Counted from the stretch's first letter, positions 1-6,891 are shown. The stretch is 38,768 nt of DNA from Acidobacteriaceae bacterium (GCA_030039035.1 JASHQQ010000386.1:1-38768), one strand, 5' to 3'. Numbers and translations are program-made. The notes: a model not told the origin generated them from the letters alone.

Positions 1-87
1 GCGAAACAGAATTCCCACACCACCAACGCTTACAACGAGACTTCCAAACACTGTTCCAACAATCTGCCAAATGCTCATGCACGGCAT
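1..87 (-). CDS. Partial gene, N-terminus of a possible membrane protein
   Basis: An open frame runs off the left edge on the minus strand. It starts at an ATG at 87 (reading M-P-C-M) or an in-frame ATG at 78. From the ATG at 78 the 26 visible residues begin MSIWQIVGTVFGSLVVSVGG and continue with hydrophobic residues, which suggests a signal anchor or first membrane helix. No clear Shine-Dalgarno sequence precedes either start. The family cannot be recognised from so few residues, and the frame could be open by chance. Confidence 0.3.
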   Translation of the reverse strand, partial: MPCMSIWQIVGTVFGSLVVSVGGVGILFR

Positions 88-687
88 TGTAGAACGGCAG
101 GGCAATTCCGGGGTATCGAGGGTTCATCGCCTGCGTACCGGCGCGGACAACATCCCGCCGTTCCGTGTGTAAGCAAAGAGTCAAAAAGTAGCGTATAATA
201 TACGTCAATGTAATATCTTACCTACGTGCTAGGAAAGGAAGCAGTGTATAATATACATCACAGGGATTACCTGATGATAATGCAAGTTAGTGTATAATTA
301 TACCGTGATTGGTTAGATCATCTTACGGTTTAGATACTGACAGGCGTATAGAACGCGGCTTTTGTGTGATTTCATTGGGGCGATCAGCAGTCCTACCGGA
401 CTGAGTAGCACGAATGGCTGGAACTTCTGGCCCATGTAATCCACTGTATATGCTGGCGATTTCAGTGCTCAGGGCTTCCGCACTCGCTACGCAAAGGGCG
501 AATTGGTTCAAACTTTGATCGCTCAGGCACGCCAACAAAGCAAACAGGTTACGCTGATTCGATCTTCGCGCATCGCGTGACCGTGACGCTATCGTGACAA
601 GTTGAGGGCCAACCGGGGATTATTTGGCTTTCGCGTGAGATGCGCGTGGGTGAATCGGGCGCTAGCAGCACCGCAGAGAGGCGCGCC
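88..687. other. AT-richer intergenic region with no convincing gene
   Basis: About 600 bases hold no gene I can support. The composition is visibly AT-richer than the rest of the window, and three palindromic TATAAT-containing elements lie at 193-303. A 71-codon minus-strand frame at 323-538 shows no recognisable domain and no convincing ribosome binding site, so it is not called. The composition and the recombinase remnant to the right suggest acquired or decaying DNA (inference). Confidence 0.5.
193..303. repeat. Three copies of an AT-rich palindrome (GTATA-n-TATAC)
   Basis: GTATAATATAC occurs at 193-203 and 246-256. A perfect 12-bp palindrome, GTATAATTATAC, lies at 292-303. Start-to-start spacing is 53 and 46 bp. 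Each copy contains a consensus -10 hexamer TATAAT, but I see no good -35 box 17 bp upstream of any copy. Repeated small palindromes overlapping -10 boxes are typical of operators for small dimeric repressors, such as toxin-antitoxin or phage regulators. No such gene is visible within the window, so the role is inferred only from form. Confidence 0.5.
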
Positions 688-783
688 GTGCTTAGAGGCA
701 TGATTACCATTGCTGGCGGCATTATCATCGCAGTGGTTTTAATCTACTGGCTTTGGCTCAAGCCAGACGATCCCGAACCCTGA
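688..783 (+). CDS. Possible 31-aa single-pass membrane peptide
   Basis: A GTG at 688 is preceded by AGAGAGG with a six-base spacer and opens a 31-codon frame ending at TGA 781-783. An internal ATG lies at 700, and an upstream in-frame ATG at 640 lacks a binding site. From the internal ATG the product reads MITIAGGIIIAVVLIYWLWL and then a short charged tail. That is one membrane helix with an aromatic belt and a cytoplasmic-type KPDDPEP end. It converges with the recombinase remnant, one base apart. Tiny membrane peptides are common in mobile elements, but nothing identifies this one, and chance hydrophobicity is possible. Confidence 0.35.
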   Translation: MLRGMITIAGGIIIAVVLIYWLWLKPDDPEP

Positions 784-1041
784 TTAGCCTTGGGATGGCG
801 CGGGCAGCATTCCGCCCATAATGCCGTCCAACTTGCCCACGGCGCCCGCCATGTAATCCGGGGACAGGTGAGCATACCTTTGTGTCATGCGTGGCGTCTT
901 GTGGCCGAGAATCTGGCCCACCGCGTACAGGCCCACACCCTGCTGAACCATCCACGATGCTGCCGTGTGGCGCAACGTGTGAAAGCTGGCGTCTCGAATG
1001 CCTCCGTGCGTTGCCGGAATGCGAGATGACGATACCGCCGC
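784..1041 (-). pseudogene. Tyrosine recombinase (phage-type integrase), C-terminal remnant
   Basis: The frame is open only from 1041, just after an in-frame TGA, to the stop at 784, giving about 85 residues. It carries the C-terminal half of the tyrosine-recombinase catalytic domain: the HTLRHT box (second catalytic Arg), the GQILGH box and the nucleophile segment MTQRYAHLSP with its Tyr. The N-terminal DNA-binding domain and the first catalytic Arg are missing, so the fragment cannot be an active recombinase. Full enzymes are usually 300-400 residues. It is most likely the remnant of an integrated element whose other end or attachment site has decayed. The family call is firm; the origin is inferred. 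Confidence 0.75.
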
Positions 1042-1085
1042 TCATCTGTATAAGCTGAGTAGACTCGGATGACGGTCGATGTCAA

Positions 1086-1121
1086 CAGCGAAGCGAATAT
1101 TCATCAGCGAAGTGGATACTC
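1086..1121. repeat. Imperfect 17-bp direct repeat pair at the island border
   Basis: CAGCGAAGCGAATATTC at 1086-1102 and CAGCGAAGTGGATACTC at 1105-1121 match at 14 of 17 positions and start 19 bp apart. They sit between the recombinase remnant and the 5' side of the usp gene. Closely spaced repeats of about this length are typical of the ends of IS21-family elements, so this may be an IS end. That is recalled from family form, not shown, because no transposase gene is adjacent. Confidence 0.4.
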
Positions 1122-1159
1122 TGGCCGTGTCGGCGAGCAGCAGAACTCAAGCGGACCGT

Positions 1160-1182
1160 CCGGATGGCGCTTCGCCATCCGG
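1160..1182. other. Perfect 10-bp hairpin upstream of usp
   Basis: CCGGATGGCG and CGCCATCCGG flank a three-base loop. No T-run follows on the plus strand. The hairpin lies 150 bp before the usp start, so it may be in the leader or be an isolated REP-like palindrome. Function is unknown. Confidence 0.45.
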
Positions 1183-1331
1183 GTTACCGAGCCGTGTTGT
1201 CGCCGCTCCGGCTGCTTTTCCCGCACGCCTCCCGGCGGAAGCTGAAGGAAAGTTCTGATGCAACCGGCCGGACGCCTCAGACGAAGCGAATCCAAAGCCC
1301 CAAGAATCCGATCCAATGGGGAGAGGATGGT

Positions 1332-2198
1332 ATGGGACCGGTTACGAACATCCTGTTTCCCGTGAGTTTTTCAGCGGCGGCGCAGGCGATGGCTGCGTAT
1401 GTAAGGCGGGCAGCGGCGCTGATGGGGGCCAGAGTGACGCTGCTGCACGTCTACCATCTGGCAAGCTATGCCGCGTTTGAGCTTTCGGTGCGTTCACCGC
1501 AGGAGATCGCGACGGAATTCGAGGAGGCTGCGCGGTGGCGGCTGGACGCGTTCCTGACGGACGAGTTTCCGGTGGGCGCGTGTCGGCGGCTGCTGGCGTC
1601 GGGCGATCCGGCGGATGAAATTGCGAGGACGGCGCGCGAGGGCGGGTTCGACCTGATCATGATGCCCACGCACGCGGGGATCTTCCGGCAGATGTTGCTC
1701 GGCTCGACGACCGCGAAGGTGCTGAACGAGGCGGATTGCCCGGTGCTGACGAGCCGGCATGCGCAGACGATTGCGCCGCGCCCGCTGGAGCACCGGGAAC
1801 TGCTGGTGGCGACCGGGCTGGGTGAGGAATCGGAACGGGTGCTGCGCTTCGCGCACGAAGTGGCGGTGGAGGCGGGGTCGAATTTGCGGATCATTCACGC
1901 GATCCAATCGACGGATCCGAAGCTGCCCGCGGATATGCATCTGAACGAACAGATCCAGTCGAACGAGAGGCGCGAGGCGCTGGAGCAGATTGCGGCGCTG
2001 CAGCAAAAGGTGGGATCGAACGCGGCGGTGCGGATTGCGGTTGGGCCCGTGAAGGAGGCGCTGCTGGCGGCGGCGGGGCAGTCGGACGCGGATGTACTGA
2101 TCATCGGACGAAGCTCGCGGGCGGAAGCGCAGGGCAGGCTGCGGGACCTGACGTATGCGGTGGTGCGGGATTCACCGTTTCCTGTGGTGAGTGTGTAG
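1332..2198 (+). CDS. Tandem-domain universal stress protein (UspA family)
   Basis: This 288-residue cytoplasmic protein has two consecutive Usp domains (about 1-145 and 148-288). Each opens with the typical beta strand (TNILFPVSFS; HRELLVATGL). Domain 1 keeps the ATP-binding signature as THAGIFRQMLLGSTTAKVL (G-x9-G-S/T). In domain 2 the matching segment, IIGRSSRAEAQGRLRDL, is looser, so nucleotide binding may be asymmetric. The frame is open further upstream, but the ATG at 1332 is preceded by GGAGAGG at a five-base spacing and starts exactly at the first strand. Usp proteins respond to starvation, hypoxia and other stress. Its neighbours give no operon partner: on the left is mobile-element debris, and on the right a convergent pseudogene. 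The family is certain; the trigger is unknown. Confidence 0.9.
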   Translation: MGPVTNILFPVSFSAAAQAMAAYVRRAAALMGARVTLLHVYHLASYAAFELSVRSPQEIATEFEEAARWRLDAFLTDEFPVGACRRLLASGDPADEIARTAREGGFDLIMMPTHAGIFRQMLLGSTTAKVLNEADCPVLTSRHAQTIAPRPLEHRELLVATGLGEESERVLRFAHEVAVEAGSNLRIIHAIQSTDPKLPADMHLNEQIQSNERREALEQIAALQQKVGSNAAVRIAVGPVKEALLAAAGQSDADVLIIGRSSRAEAQGRLRDLTYAVVRDSPFPVVSV

Positions 2199-2230
2199 AA
2201 GGCGTCGCCCGTTTTGTCATCGTGCCGTTG

Positions 2231-2380
2231 CACCACGACGGCGACGCGATTTCCTTCTCCGGAAAAGGTCCAGGCGGCGATCGTCGACCCGGTGCCGCCG
2301 CCGGGAATCACCAGATCGAATTCTTCCACCTGCCGTGGATCCGATTGCGGTCCGGATGAGGTGTTCCTTGTGTTGCTCAT
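2231..2380 (-). pseudogene. N-terminal remnant of an FAD-dependent disulfide oxidoreductase
   Basis: An ATG at 2380 starts a frame whose first 50 residues match the start of the mercuric reductase/dihydrolipoamide dehydrogenase-like family. It has a beta strand plus glycine-rich FAD loop, FDLVIPGGGTGSTIAAWTF, followed by the second strand GEGNRVAVV. Family members continue into the redox-active Cys pair (GGSCPN then CLPS). Here that similarity stops at about 2231, and the frame simply runs antisense into the end of usp. The rest of the gene (over 400 codons) is absent. The most likely history is deletion or a rearrangement joining this fragment tail-to-tail with usp. No Shine-Dalgarno sequence is visible. 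Confidence 0.6.
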
Positions 2381-2544
2381 GGCCAGGGCAGTTCAAGAGA
2401 CAGTGTGTACCTTGAATCCTTGCCCAAGGTCGCCTCTCCCTGCTGGTCGCGTCGACTCAGCGATCTCTCTTCGTCTACAGAATTTCTTAAACTGCCTTAT
2501 TCCTCACGGAAGTTTCAGCGCAGCGATCGGTGAATTCCATATCC

Positions 2545-2582
2545 CCGGACCGGCTGCGTGTCGCACCGCGGCGCCGGTCCGG
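2545..2582 (-). terminator. Stem-loop just after the hydrolase gene
   Basis: CCGGACCGGC (2545-2554) pairs perfectly with GCCGGTCCGG (2573-2582) around an 18-base loop. It begins 15 bases after the stop of the minus-strand hydrolase gene. No T-run follows, so it would be an atypical terminator or a 3'-end stabiliser. The rest of 2381-2597 holds nothing I can support. Confidence 0.45.
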
Positions 2583-2597
2583 ATGGATCCTTCCTGC

Positions 2598-3404
2598 TCA
2601 TGCGACTTTTGCCTCCGAAGCCCGAGGTCCGGTTTTGACTTTCATCGACTTGATCAGGTCGGCCGCGGACGCGCCTTCAAGCGAGAGTCCGTAGCCGACT
2701 TCGCGTACAACGCGCTCTTTCAATGGCTGAATGAAGTGCACCCGCGTATTGCGGCGCGTCACTTCCGGAGCCTTCAGGTATAACTCGGCCAATTCCCGCG
2801 CCCGGCCAAGGGCTTTGCCATTGGGCACAACTTCCGCAACCACTCCCCATTCCTGTGCAGTGCGCGCCGGCAGCGGCTGCGGATTGAGGAGGAAGGCTTC
2901 GGCTCGTCCCGCTCCGGCGCGATAACTCCATGTGGTAAAGATTCCGTCACCGGGTGCGACGCCGGCGGCATAGTGACCCACATCCTGGAAGGTCGCCCCC
3001 TCGGAAGCCACAATCACGTTGGCGAGGAGCGCATAATCGGAATGGATATGCGCGCGTCCTTCGATGGCCGCGATGACCGGGACACGAATGTTGGCAATGT
3101 TTTCCAGGGCCTGAACGCCCTCGTCGTGAATCTGGCTCCAGACGCCGGGATCGGAGGCGTCGCCGAAAGACGACCAATCGACATCGGTGATGAAGTCCCC
3201 GCCTGCGCCCGTCAGGATCACGATCCTGTTCGCCCGATCCTGCGAAATACGGTAGAAGGCCTCGACAAATTCCGTGTGTGTTTGTGCGGTCATAAGACAC
3301 GGCCCGCCATTGGAGTGAAGTTGAACTGTCAGCACACCCTTGGCGTCTCGCGTCAGTTTCACGTTCTGATAAGCAGTGAGATAGTCGGCTGAAACCGTGT
3401 GCAT
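2598..3404 (-). CDS. Crotonase-fold C-C hydrolase resembling 6-oxocamphor hydrolase
   Basis: The 268-residue enoyl-CoA hydratase/isomerase-family protein is, from memory, most like 6-oxocamphor hydrolase, which cleaves a cyclic beta-diketone by a retro-Claisen reaction without CoA. The segment ATFQDVGHYAAGVAPGDG is the recognisable block. His121, His144, Asp153 and Glu243 fall where I recall that enzyme's His122, His145, Asp154 and Glu244. The crotonase oxyanion-hole region is ILTGAGGDFITDVDW (63-77). The frame is open upstream, but the ATG at 3404 follows GAGAGGAG at a suitable spacing. It is the last gene after the ECF sigma factor and the SDR, 103 bp behind the SDR, probably in one transcript. 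An SDR that makes a diketone and a hydrolase that opens it would be a logical pair (inference). The substrate is unknown. Confidence 0.75.
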   Translation of the reverse strand: MHTVSADYLTAYQNVKLTRDAKGVLTVQLHSNGGPCLMTAQTHTEFVEAFYRISQDRANRIVILTGAGGDFITDVDWSSFGDASDPGVWSQIHDEGVQALENIANIRVPVIAAIEGRAHIHSDYALLANVIVASEGATFQDVGHYAAGVAPGDGIFTTWSYRAGAGRAEAFLLNPQPLPARTAQEWGVVAEVVPNGKALGRARELAELYLKAPEVTRRNTRVHFIQPLKERVVREVGYGLSLEGASAADLIKSMKVKTGPRASEAKVA

Positions 3405-3507
3405 TGGGAGTCTCCTCTCGGTTTGAATGCTGGGCGTGAATCGTCTGCAACAGTGGGGCAGTTTCAGGCGGTTCAGGATGGATTTGGCGCCGGTGAGGTG
3501 CGGCGGA

Positions 3508-4260
3508 TCAGATTTGCGCCACGCCGCCATCGACAAAAAGCTCGACGCCATTCACGTAGCTGGCTTCATCGGATGCCAGAAAGGAAACAGCCTTGGCGAT
3601 CTCATCGGAATCTCCGAGCCTGCCCAGCGGGACATTGTTCGCAAGTTCCGCTTTCAGCTTCGCGAGTGCATCGCCCTGTTGCCAGGTGTCGAAAATGGGC
3701 GTGTCGATGTGGCCTGGACTGAGCGTGTTCACGCGAATGCGGCGCTCGCGGAGTTCGTTGCTCCAGGTGCGCGCAAACGAGCGCACTGCCGCCTTGGTTG
3801 CGCTGTAAACGCTTATGTCGGGGAAGCCCTTGATCGACGCGATGGACCCGGTGAGAATGATCGATGCGCCATCATTCAGCAAGGGCAGCGCCTTCTGGAC
3901 CGTAAAGAAGGTCCCCTTCACATTCACGTCGAAGTGGGAATCGAAGAACTTCTCGTCCACCTCGCCGAAGCGAGCAAGCTGCGCGATGCCGGCATTCGCG
4001 AACAGCACATCGATCCTGCGATTCTGTTTTCGTACGACGTCATACAGACGGTCCAGATCGGCCGGACTGGAAACGTCGCCCTGCACGGCGGTGACGTTCC
4101 CGCCGATCTCACGCAGCGATGCATCCAGCACTTCCCTGCGGCGGCCGGTGATAAACACCTGATCCATGCCTTCCTCCACAAAGCGTCTGGCCGTTGCCAG
4201 ACCCATGCCTGTTGTCCCTCCGGTAACGACCGCGGTTTTGCCCGCGAATTTGCCGGCCAT
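3508..4260 (-). CDS. Short-chain dehydrogenase/reductase (SDR, classical type)
   Basis: A 250-residue Rossmann enzyme oxidising or reducing a carbonyl or alcohol with NAD(P). The cofactor loop TGGTTGMG is at 13-20, the NAG motif at 89-91, a catalytic Ser in LTGSIAS (139-142), and YSATK supplies Tyr152 and Lys156. The C-terminus ends in the usual NGVELFVDGG. An Arg pair after strand 2 (TGRRREV) suggests NADPH preference, but this is weak evidence. The ATG at 4260 is preceded by GGAGGAG. The gene lies 40 bp after the ECF sigma factor and 103 bp before the oxocamphor-hydrolase-like gene on the same strand, so co-transcription is likely. The substrate cannot be read from sequence. Confidence 0.9.
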   Translation of the reverse strand: MAGKFAGKTAVVTGGTTGMGLATARRFVEEGMDQVFITGRRREVLDASLREIGGNVTAVQGDVSSPADLDRLYDVVRKQNRRIDVLFANAGIAQLARFGEVDEKFFDSHFDVNVKGTFFTVQKALPLLNDGASIILTGSIASIKGFPDISVYSATKAAVRSFARTWSNELRERRIRVNTLSPGHIDTPIFDTWQQGDALAKLKAELANNVPLGRLGDSDEIAKAVSFLASDEASYVNGVELFVDGGVAQI

Positions 4261-4300
4261 GGCATTCTCCTCCCTGTCCCGATCCGGGTTCGGTGATGGC

Positions 4301-5059
4301 TTACGATTCCGCGGCAAGAGCGGCGCCAAACGTGCCCGTTTCCATCCCGTTCCCGCCAACCTGCCGCGGGGAACGATTCGACGGCCGAAGAGTCTGGCGC
4401 CCCTGGATTGCGCGCGGATGGACACCCTGGCGCCGCGGTCCCGGGCATTTCAGGTCCAGGGCGGCCAGCAGCCGCCGGCGTGCCCGATGCAGGCGGGCCT
4501 TGACGGCCGCCTCGGAGATGTTGAGCGCCTCGCCGATCTCTTTCAACGAAGACTCCTGCGTCATCCGCATCTGAATGGGTCCGCGGAGAATGGGATCGAG
4601 GTTGCGGATTCTGCGCAGAAGCGTGGCTCCGCGCCGGGATTGCTCGTAAATCTCCTCGGGATTCGGGGCGGAGTCCCGGATTTCAATGCAGATTGCCTCC
4701 GCATGAATATCAGGCTGGGGATCGAAAAGTATCTCGGGACGAGCACGCCGTTTCCGCAGGATCATAAGAGCGGAATTCACGGCGATGCGTGTCAGCCAGG
4801 AGAATACGGTCGATCGGCCCTCAAACGTGCTGAACGCCAGATAGGCTCGCAGAAACGTCTCCTGCAGCGCATCTTCGGCATCTTCGGGATTCCTGGTGAT
4901 GGCGAGGATTGTTTTGTACAGACGCCGGGAATAGGTCGCGTGGAGTTCGGCAATGGCCCCTGTCGTTCCCGTCCTCGCCGCCGATGCAGCGTGCACCTGT
5001 TGCTGTTGCGTCAGTTCTCCCGGGTTGTCGATTACCGCATCCCGGTTCCCACAGTTCAT
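4301..5059 (-). CDS. ECF-type RNA polymerase sigma factor with C-terminal extension
   Basis: This 252-residue protein has the sigma-70 region 2 (about 36-106; core NPEDAEDALQETFLRAY, then FSWLTRIAVNSALM) and region 4 with its helix-turn-helix (146-202; LKEIGEALNISEAAVKARLHRAR). ECF factors usually end soon after region 4. Here about 50 basic and glycine-rich residues follow with no known domain, which could be a natural tail or a lost stop codon. The ATG at 5059 is chosen because AGGGAGG precedes it by six bases. No anti-sigma gene is adjacent; the next genes are an SDR and a hydrolase. A good -24/-12 promoter lies 56-71 bp upstream. This sigma factor may therefore itself be made under sigma-54 control and then transcribe an unknown regulon. 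Confidence 0.88.
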   Translation of the reverse strand: MNCGNRDAVIDNPGELTQQQQVHAASAARTGTTGAIAELHATYSRRLYKTILAITRNPEDAEDALQETFLRAYLAFSTFEGRSTVFSWLTRIAVNSALMILRKRRARPEILFDPQPDIHAEAICIEIRDSAPNPEEIYEQSRRGATLLRRIRNLDPILRGPIQMRMTQESSLKEIGEALNISEAAVKARLHRARRRLLAALDLKCPGPRRQGVHPRAIQGRQTLRPSNRSPRQVGGNGMETGTFGAALAAES

Positions 5060-5114
5060 GGCTGGCCTCCCTGGTTTTTGGCGATTGCCTGGTTTCGCGA
5101 TCCGATCGTTCAGT

Positions 5115-5130
5115 AGCAAGCGGAATGCCA
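5115..5130 (-). promoter_or_regulatory. Sigma-54 (-24/-12) promoter before the ECF sigma gene
   Basis: Read on the minus strand the site is TGGCATTCCGCTTGCT. Against the consensus TGGCAC-N5-TTGCA it matches 9 of 11 positions and keeps the essential GG and GC at the correct 12-bp offset. Transcription would start near 5104 and reach the ECF sigma ATG at 5059 after about 45 bases. The adjacent gene upstream encodes a sigma-54 activator. The match is direct; use in vivo is inferred. Confidence 0.6.
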
Positions 5131-5263
5131 GGGCGCGTTTTCAGGAAAAGCGCGGGAATTCAGGCGACTTGCGGGTTGCAGCACGCCGGGCTTCTTTCCC
5201 GTGTGTCGATCCTCTGACGTCAAGCCAGAGCGCCGGTTGACATGGCACCGTCTCTGCCAGGCC

Positions 5264-5287
5264 AATGCACAAATCAATGCACGAATC
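5264..5287. repeat. 12-bp tandem repeat, candidate activator (enhancer) site
   Basis: AATGCACAAATC (5264-5275) is followed directly by AATGCACGAATC (5276-5287), with one mismatch. It also creates a TGCA-N8-TGCA dyad. It lies about 135 bp upstream of the -24 element at 5115-5130, the usual distance for binding sites of sigma-54 activators. It may bind the AAA+ protein encoded at 5418-6470. Apart from this and the promoter, 5060-5417 holds nothing I can support. Confidence 0.45.
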
Positions 5288-5417
5288 ATGGTCGAGACCG
5301 GCGCGCTCCGGTCCCAGCGAACCGGCCGCACCAGGGATGCCGTGTCGACCGACTGGTGCTCCATGAGCCGGCCGGGGGCCTGCGCACATCGGAAGCTGGG
5401 TGAAACGGGAAACATCG

Positions 5418-6470
5418 CTACCACGTTGCCGACGGCTCCCTGGACTCGAACACTGCCATGGAGATCTCTGTCCCGCGGCTCTGTCCGGGGCGCAGGATGC
5501 CGAGCTTTTTCATTTTGTAAAGGAGCGTGGTGCGCTTGAGCCCCAGTTTGGCGGCCGCGCCTTCCGGCCCGCCGATCATCCATCCGGACGCTTCCAGTGT
5601 CTGCAGGATCAAGGCCCGATCCACCTCCCTGAGGGCCGGCGACTTCGACATGACTGTCACCGTCTCCGAAAGACGATTTGACGGTAAAGGATTGGGAAGC
5701 ACGCCGTCGCTGGAAAGGATCACCGCGCGCTGGATCAGGTTCTGCAGTTCCCTGACGTTGCCGGGCCAGGCGTACGAGCGCAGCGCCAGCATGGTTTCTT
5801 CGGGAATATGTTCGACGCGCTGACCCATCTGGCGGCTGTAGAGATCCACGAAACAATTCACCAGATCGGGTATGTCTTCCCGGCGCGCCCGCAGGGGAGG
5901 CAACGCCACGGGAAACACGTTGAGGCGATAGTAGAGGTCGCTGCGAAACTGGTTCCGTTCCACCATGTGTTCCAGATCGCGGTGCGTGGCCGCCAATACC
6001 CTGACATCGACACGGTGCGTCTGCGCGCTTCCCAGGCGTTCGAACTCGTGCTCCTGCAGAACGCGCAGCAGTTTGGGCTGCAGCAACAGCGGAATGTCTC
6101 CCACCTCGTCGAGAAAGATCGTTCCCTTGTCGGCGAGTTCGAAGCGTCCGATCTTCTGCGAGATCGCACCTGTAAACGCTCCGCGCTCATGGCCGAAGAG
6201 TTCGCTTTCCAGCAGATCCAGGGGAATAGCGGCACAATTGACCTTCACGAAGGGACGATCGTAGCGCGGGCTGATATTGTGAATTGCCTTTGCGATCAGT
6301 TCCTTCCCGGTGCCCGTCTCGCCCAGAATCAGCACCGTCGAGGCCGTGGGCGCGACCCGCTCGATCTTCTCCAGAACCGCTTCCAGCGCGGGACTCGTTC
6401 CGATGATTTGGTCGAACTGGCGAACTCCGTCGTGCCGGTCCCCGTACCGAGTTGTTTTGAAACCGGCCAA
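5418..6470 (-). CDS. Sigma-54-dependent transcriptional activator lacking its own receiver
   Basis: A 350-residue protein with an AAA+ sigma-54 interaction domain (about 18-255) and a Fis-type helix-turn-helix (about 280-325). Visible motifs are Walker A GETGTGKE (50-57), the sigma-54 contact loop GAFTGA (97-102), Walker B TIFLDE (117-122), the [12 protein letters not shown] arginine-finger segment (175-186), WPGNVREL (235-242) and the recognition region [20 protein letters not shown]. The start is a TTG at 6470 with GGAGG six bases upstream. Upstream the frame only overlaps the receiver gene in another phase. Normal NtrC proteins have an N-terminal receiver or GAF domain; this one has about 17 residues there. 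A separate receiver gene ends 37 bp upstream, so the two may act as a split NtrC. An ancestral frameshift is the alternative. Its likely target is the ECF sigma promoter at 5115-5130. Confidence 0.9.
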   Translation of the reverse strand: MAGFKTTRYGDRHDGVRQFDQIIGTSPALEAVLEKIERVAPTASTVLILGETGTGKELIAKAIHNISPRYDRPFVKVNCAAIPLDLLESELFGHERGAFTGAISQKIGRFELADKGTIFLDEVGDIPLLLQPKLLRVLQEHEFERLGSAQTHRVDVRVLAATHRDLEHMVERNQFRSDLYYRLNVFPVALPPLRARREDIPDLVNCFVDLYSRQMGQRVEHIPEETMLALRSYAWPGNVRELQNLIQRAVILSSDGVLPNPLPSNRLSETVTVMSKSPALREVDRALILQTLEASGWMIGGPEGAAAKLGLKRTTLLYKMKKLGILRPGQSRGTEISMAVFESREPSATW

Positions 6471-6507
6471 AGCGCCCCTCCCGTCAGGATCCTGGCCAAA
6501 CGCGGTC

Positions 6508-6891
6508 TTACGCTTCGCTCCCCAGGGCCGCCCGAACGCCCTCGAGGAGGATCGCGCCATCAAACGGCTTGGCGAGAAACTTGACGGCGCCCCCTCGCAT
6601 CGCCTGCAGCCGCATTTTTTCGTCTCCATGCGCGGTAATAAAAATGGTGGGAATCGGGCAATGGTCCGCGCCCAACCTTGCCTGAAGGTCCAGGCCCGAC
6701 ATTCCGGGCATGCGAATATCGGCGATGAGACAACCTGTTTCGTGCTGCCGGCCCGACTGCAGGAATTCCTCCGCGGACGCAAATGTCTGAACCAGGAAAC
6801 CCGCAGACTTCAGCAATCGTTGCAGCGCGAGCCGGTAGGATTCATCGTCCTCGACGACCGCGACCATTTTCCTGCTTGTCTCTGTAGCCAT
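6508..6891 (-). CDS. Stand-alone response-regulator receiver domain
   Basis: This 127-residue CheY-like protein consists only of a receiver domain. The acidic pocket is VVEDDE (12-17), the phospho-acceptor Asp58 sits in [11 protein letters not shown], Thr86 in IFITAHGD, and Lys108 in FLAKPF. There is no output domain, and the gene stops with TAA at 6508. The sigma-54 activator gene follows after 37 bp. I chose the ATG at 6891; an ATG at 6867 with AGCAGG close by is an alternative. Likely phosphodonors are the two kinases upstream. It may dock on the receiver-less activator, or act as a phosphate sink. A candidate -24/-12 promoter lies at 7049-7064. Confidence 0.88.
   Translation of the reverse strand: MATETSRKMVAVVEDDESYRLALQRLLKSAGFLVQTFASAEEFLQSGRQHETGCLIADIRMPGMSGLDLQARLGADHCPIPTIFITAHGDEKMRLQAMRGGAVKFLAKPFDGAILLEGVRAALGSEA

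Noticed and set aside
323..538. 71-codon minus-strand frame
   Set aside because: No recognisable domain, no ribosome binding site, and atypical composition; probably a chance frame.
5243..5258. Plus-strand sigma-54-like site (TGGCACCGTCTCTGCC)
   Set aside because: It keeps the GG/GC spacing but points into the 3' end of the activator gene in antisense, with no plus-strand gene ahead. Chance is more likely, though an antisense RNA cannot be excluded.
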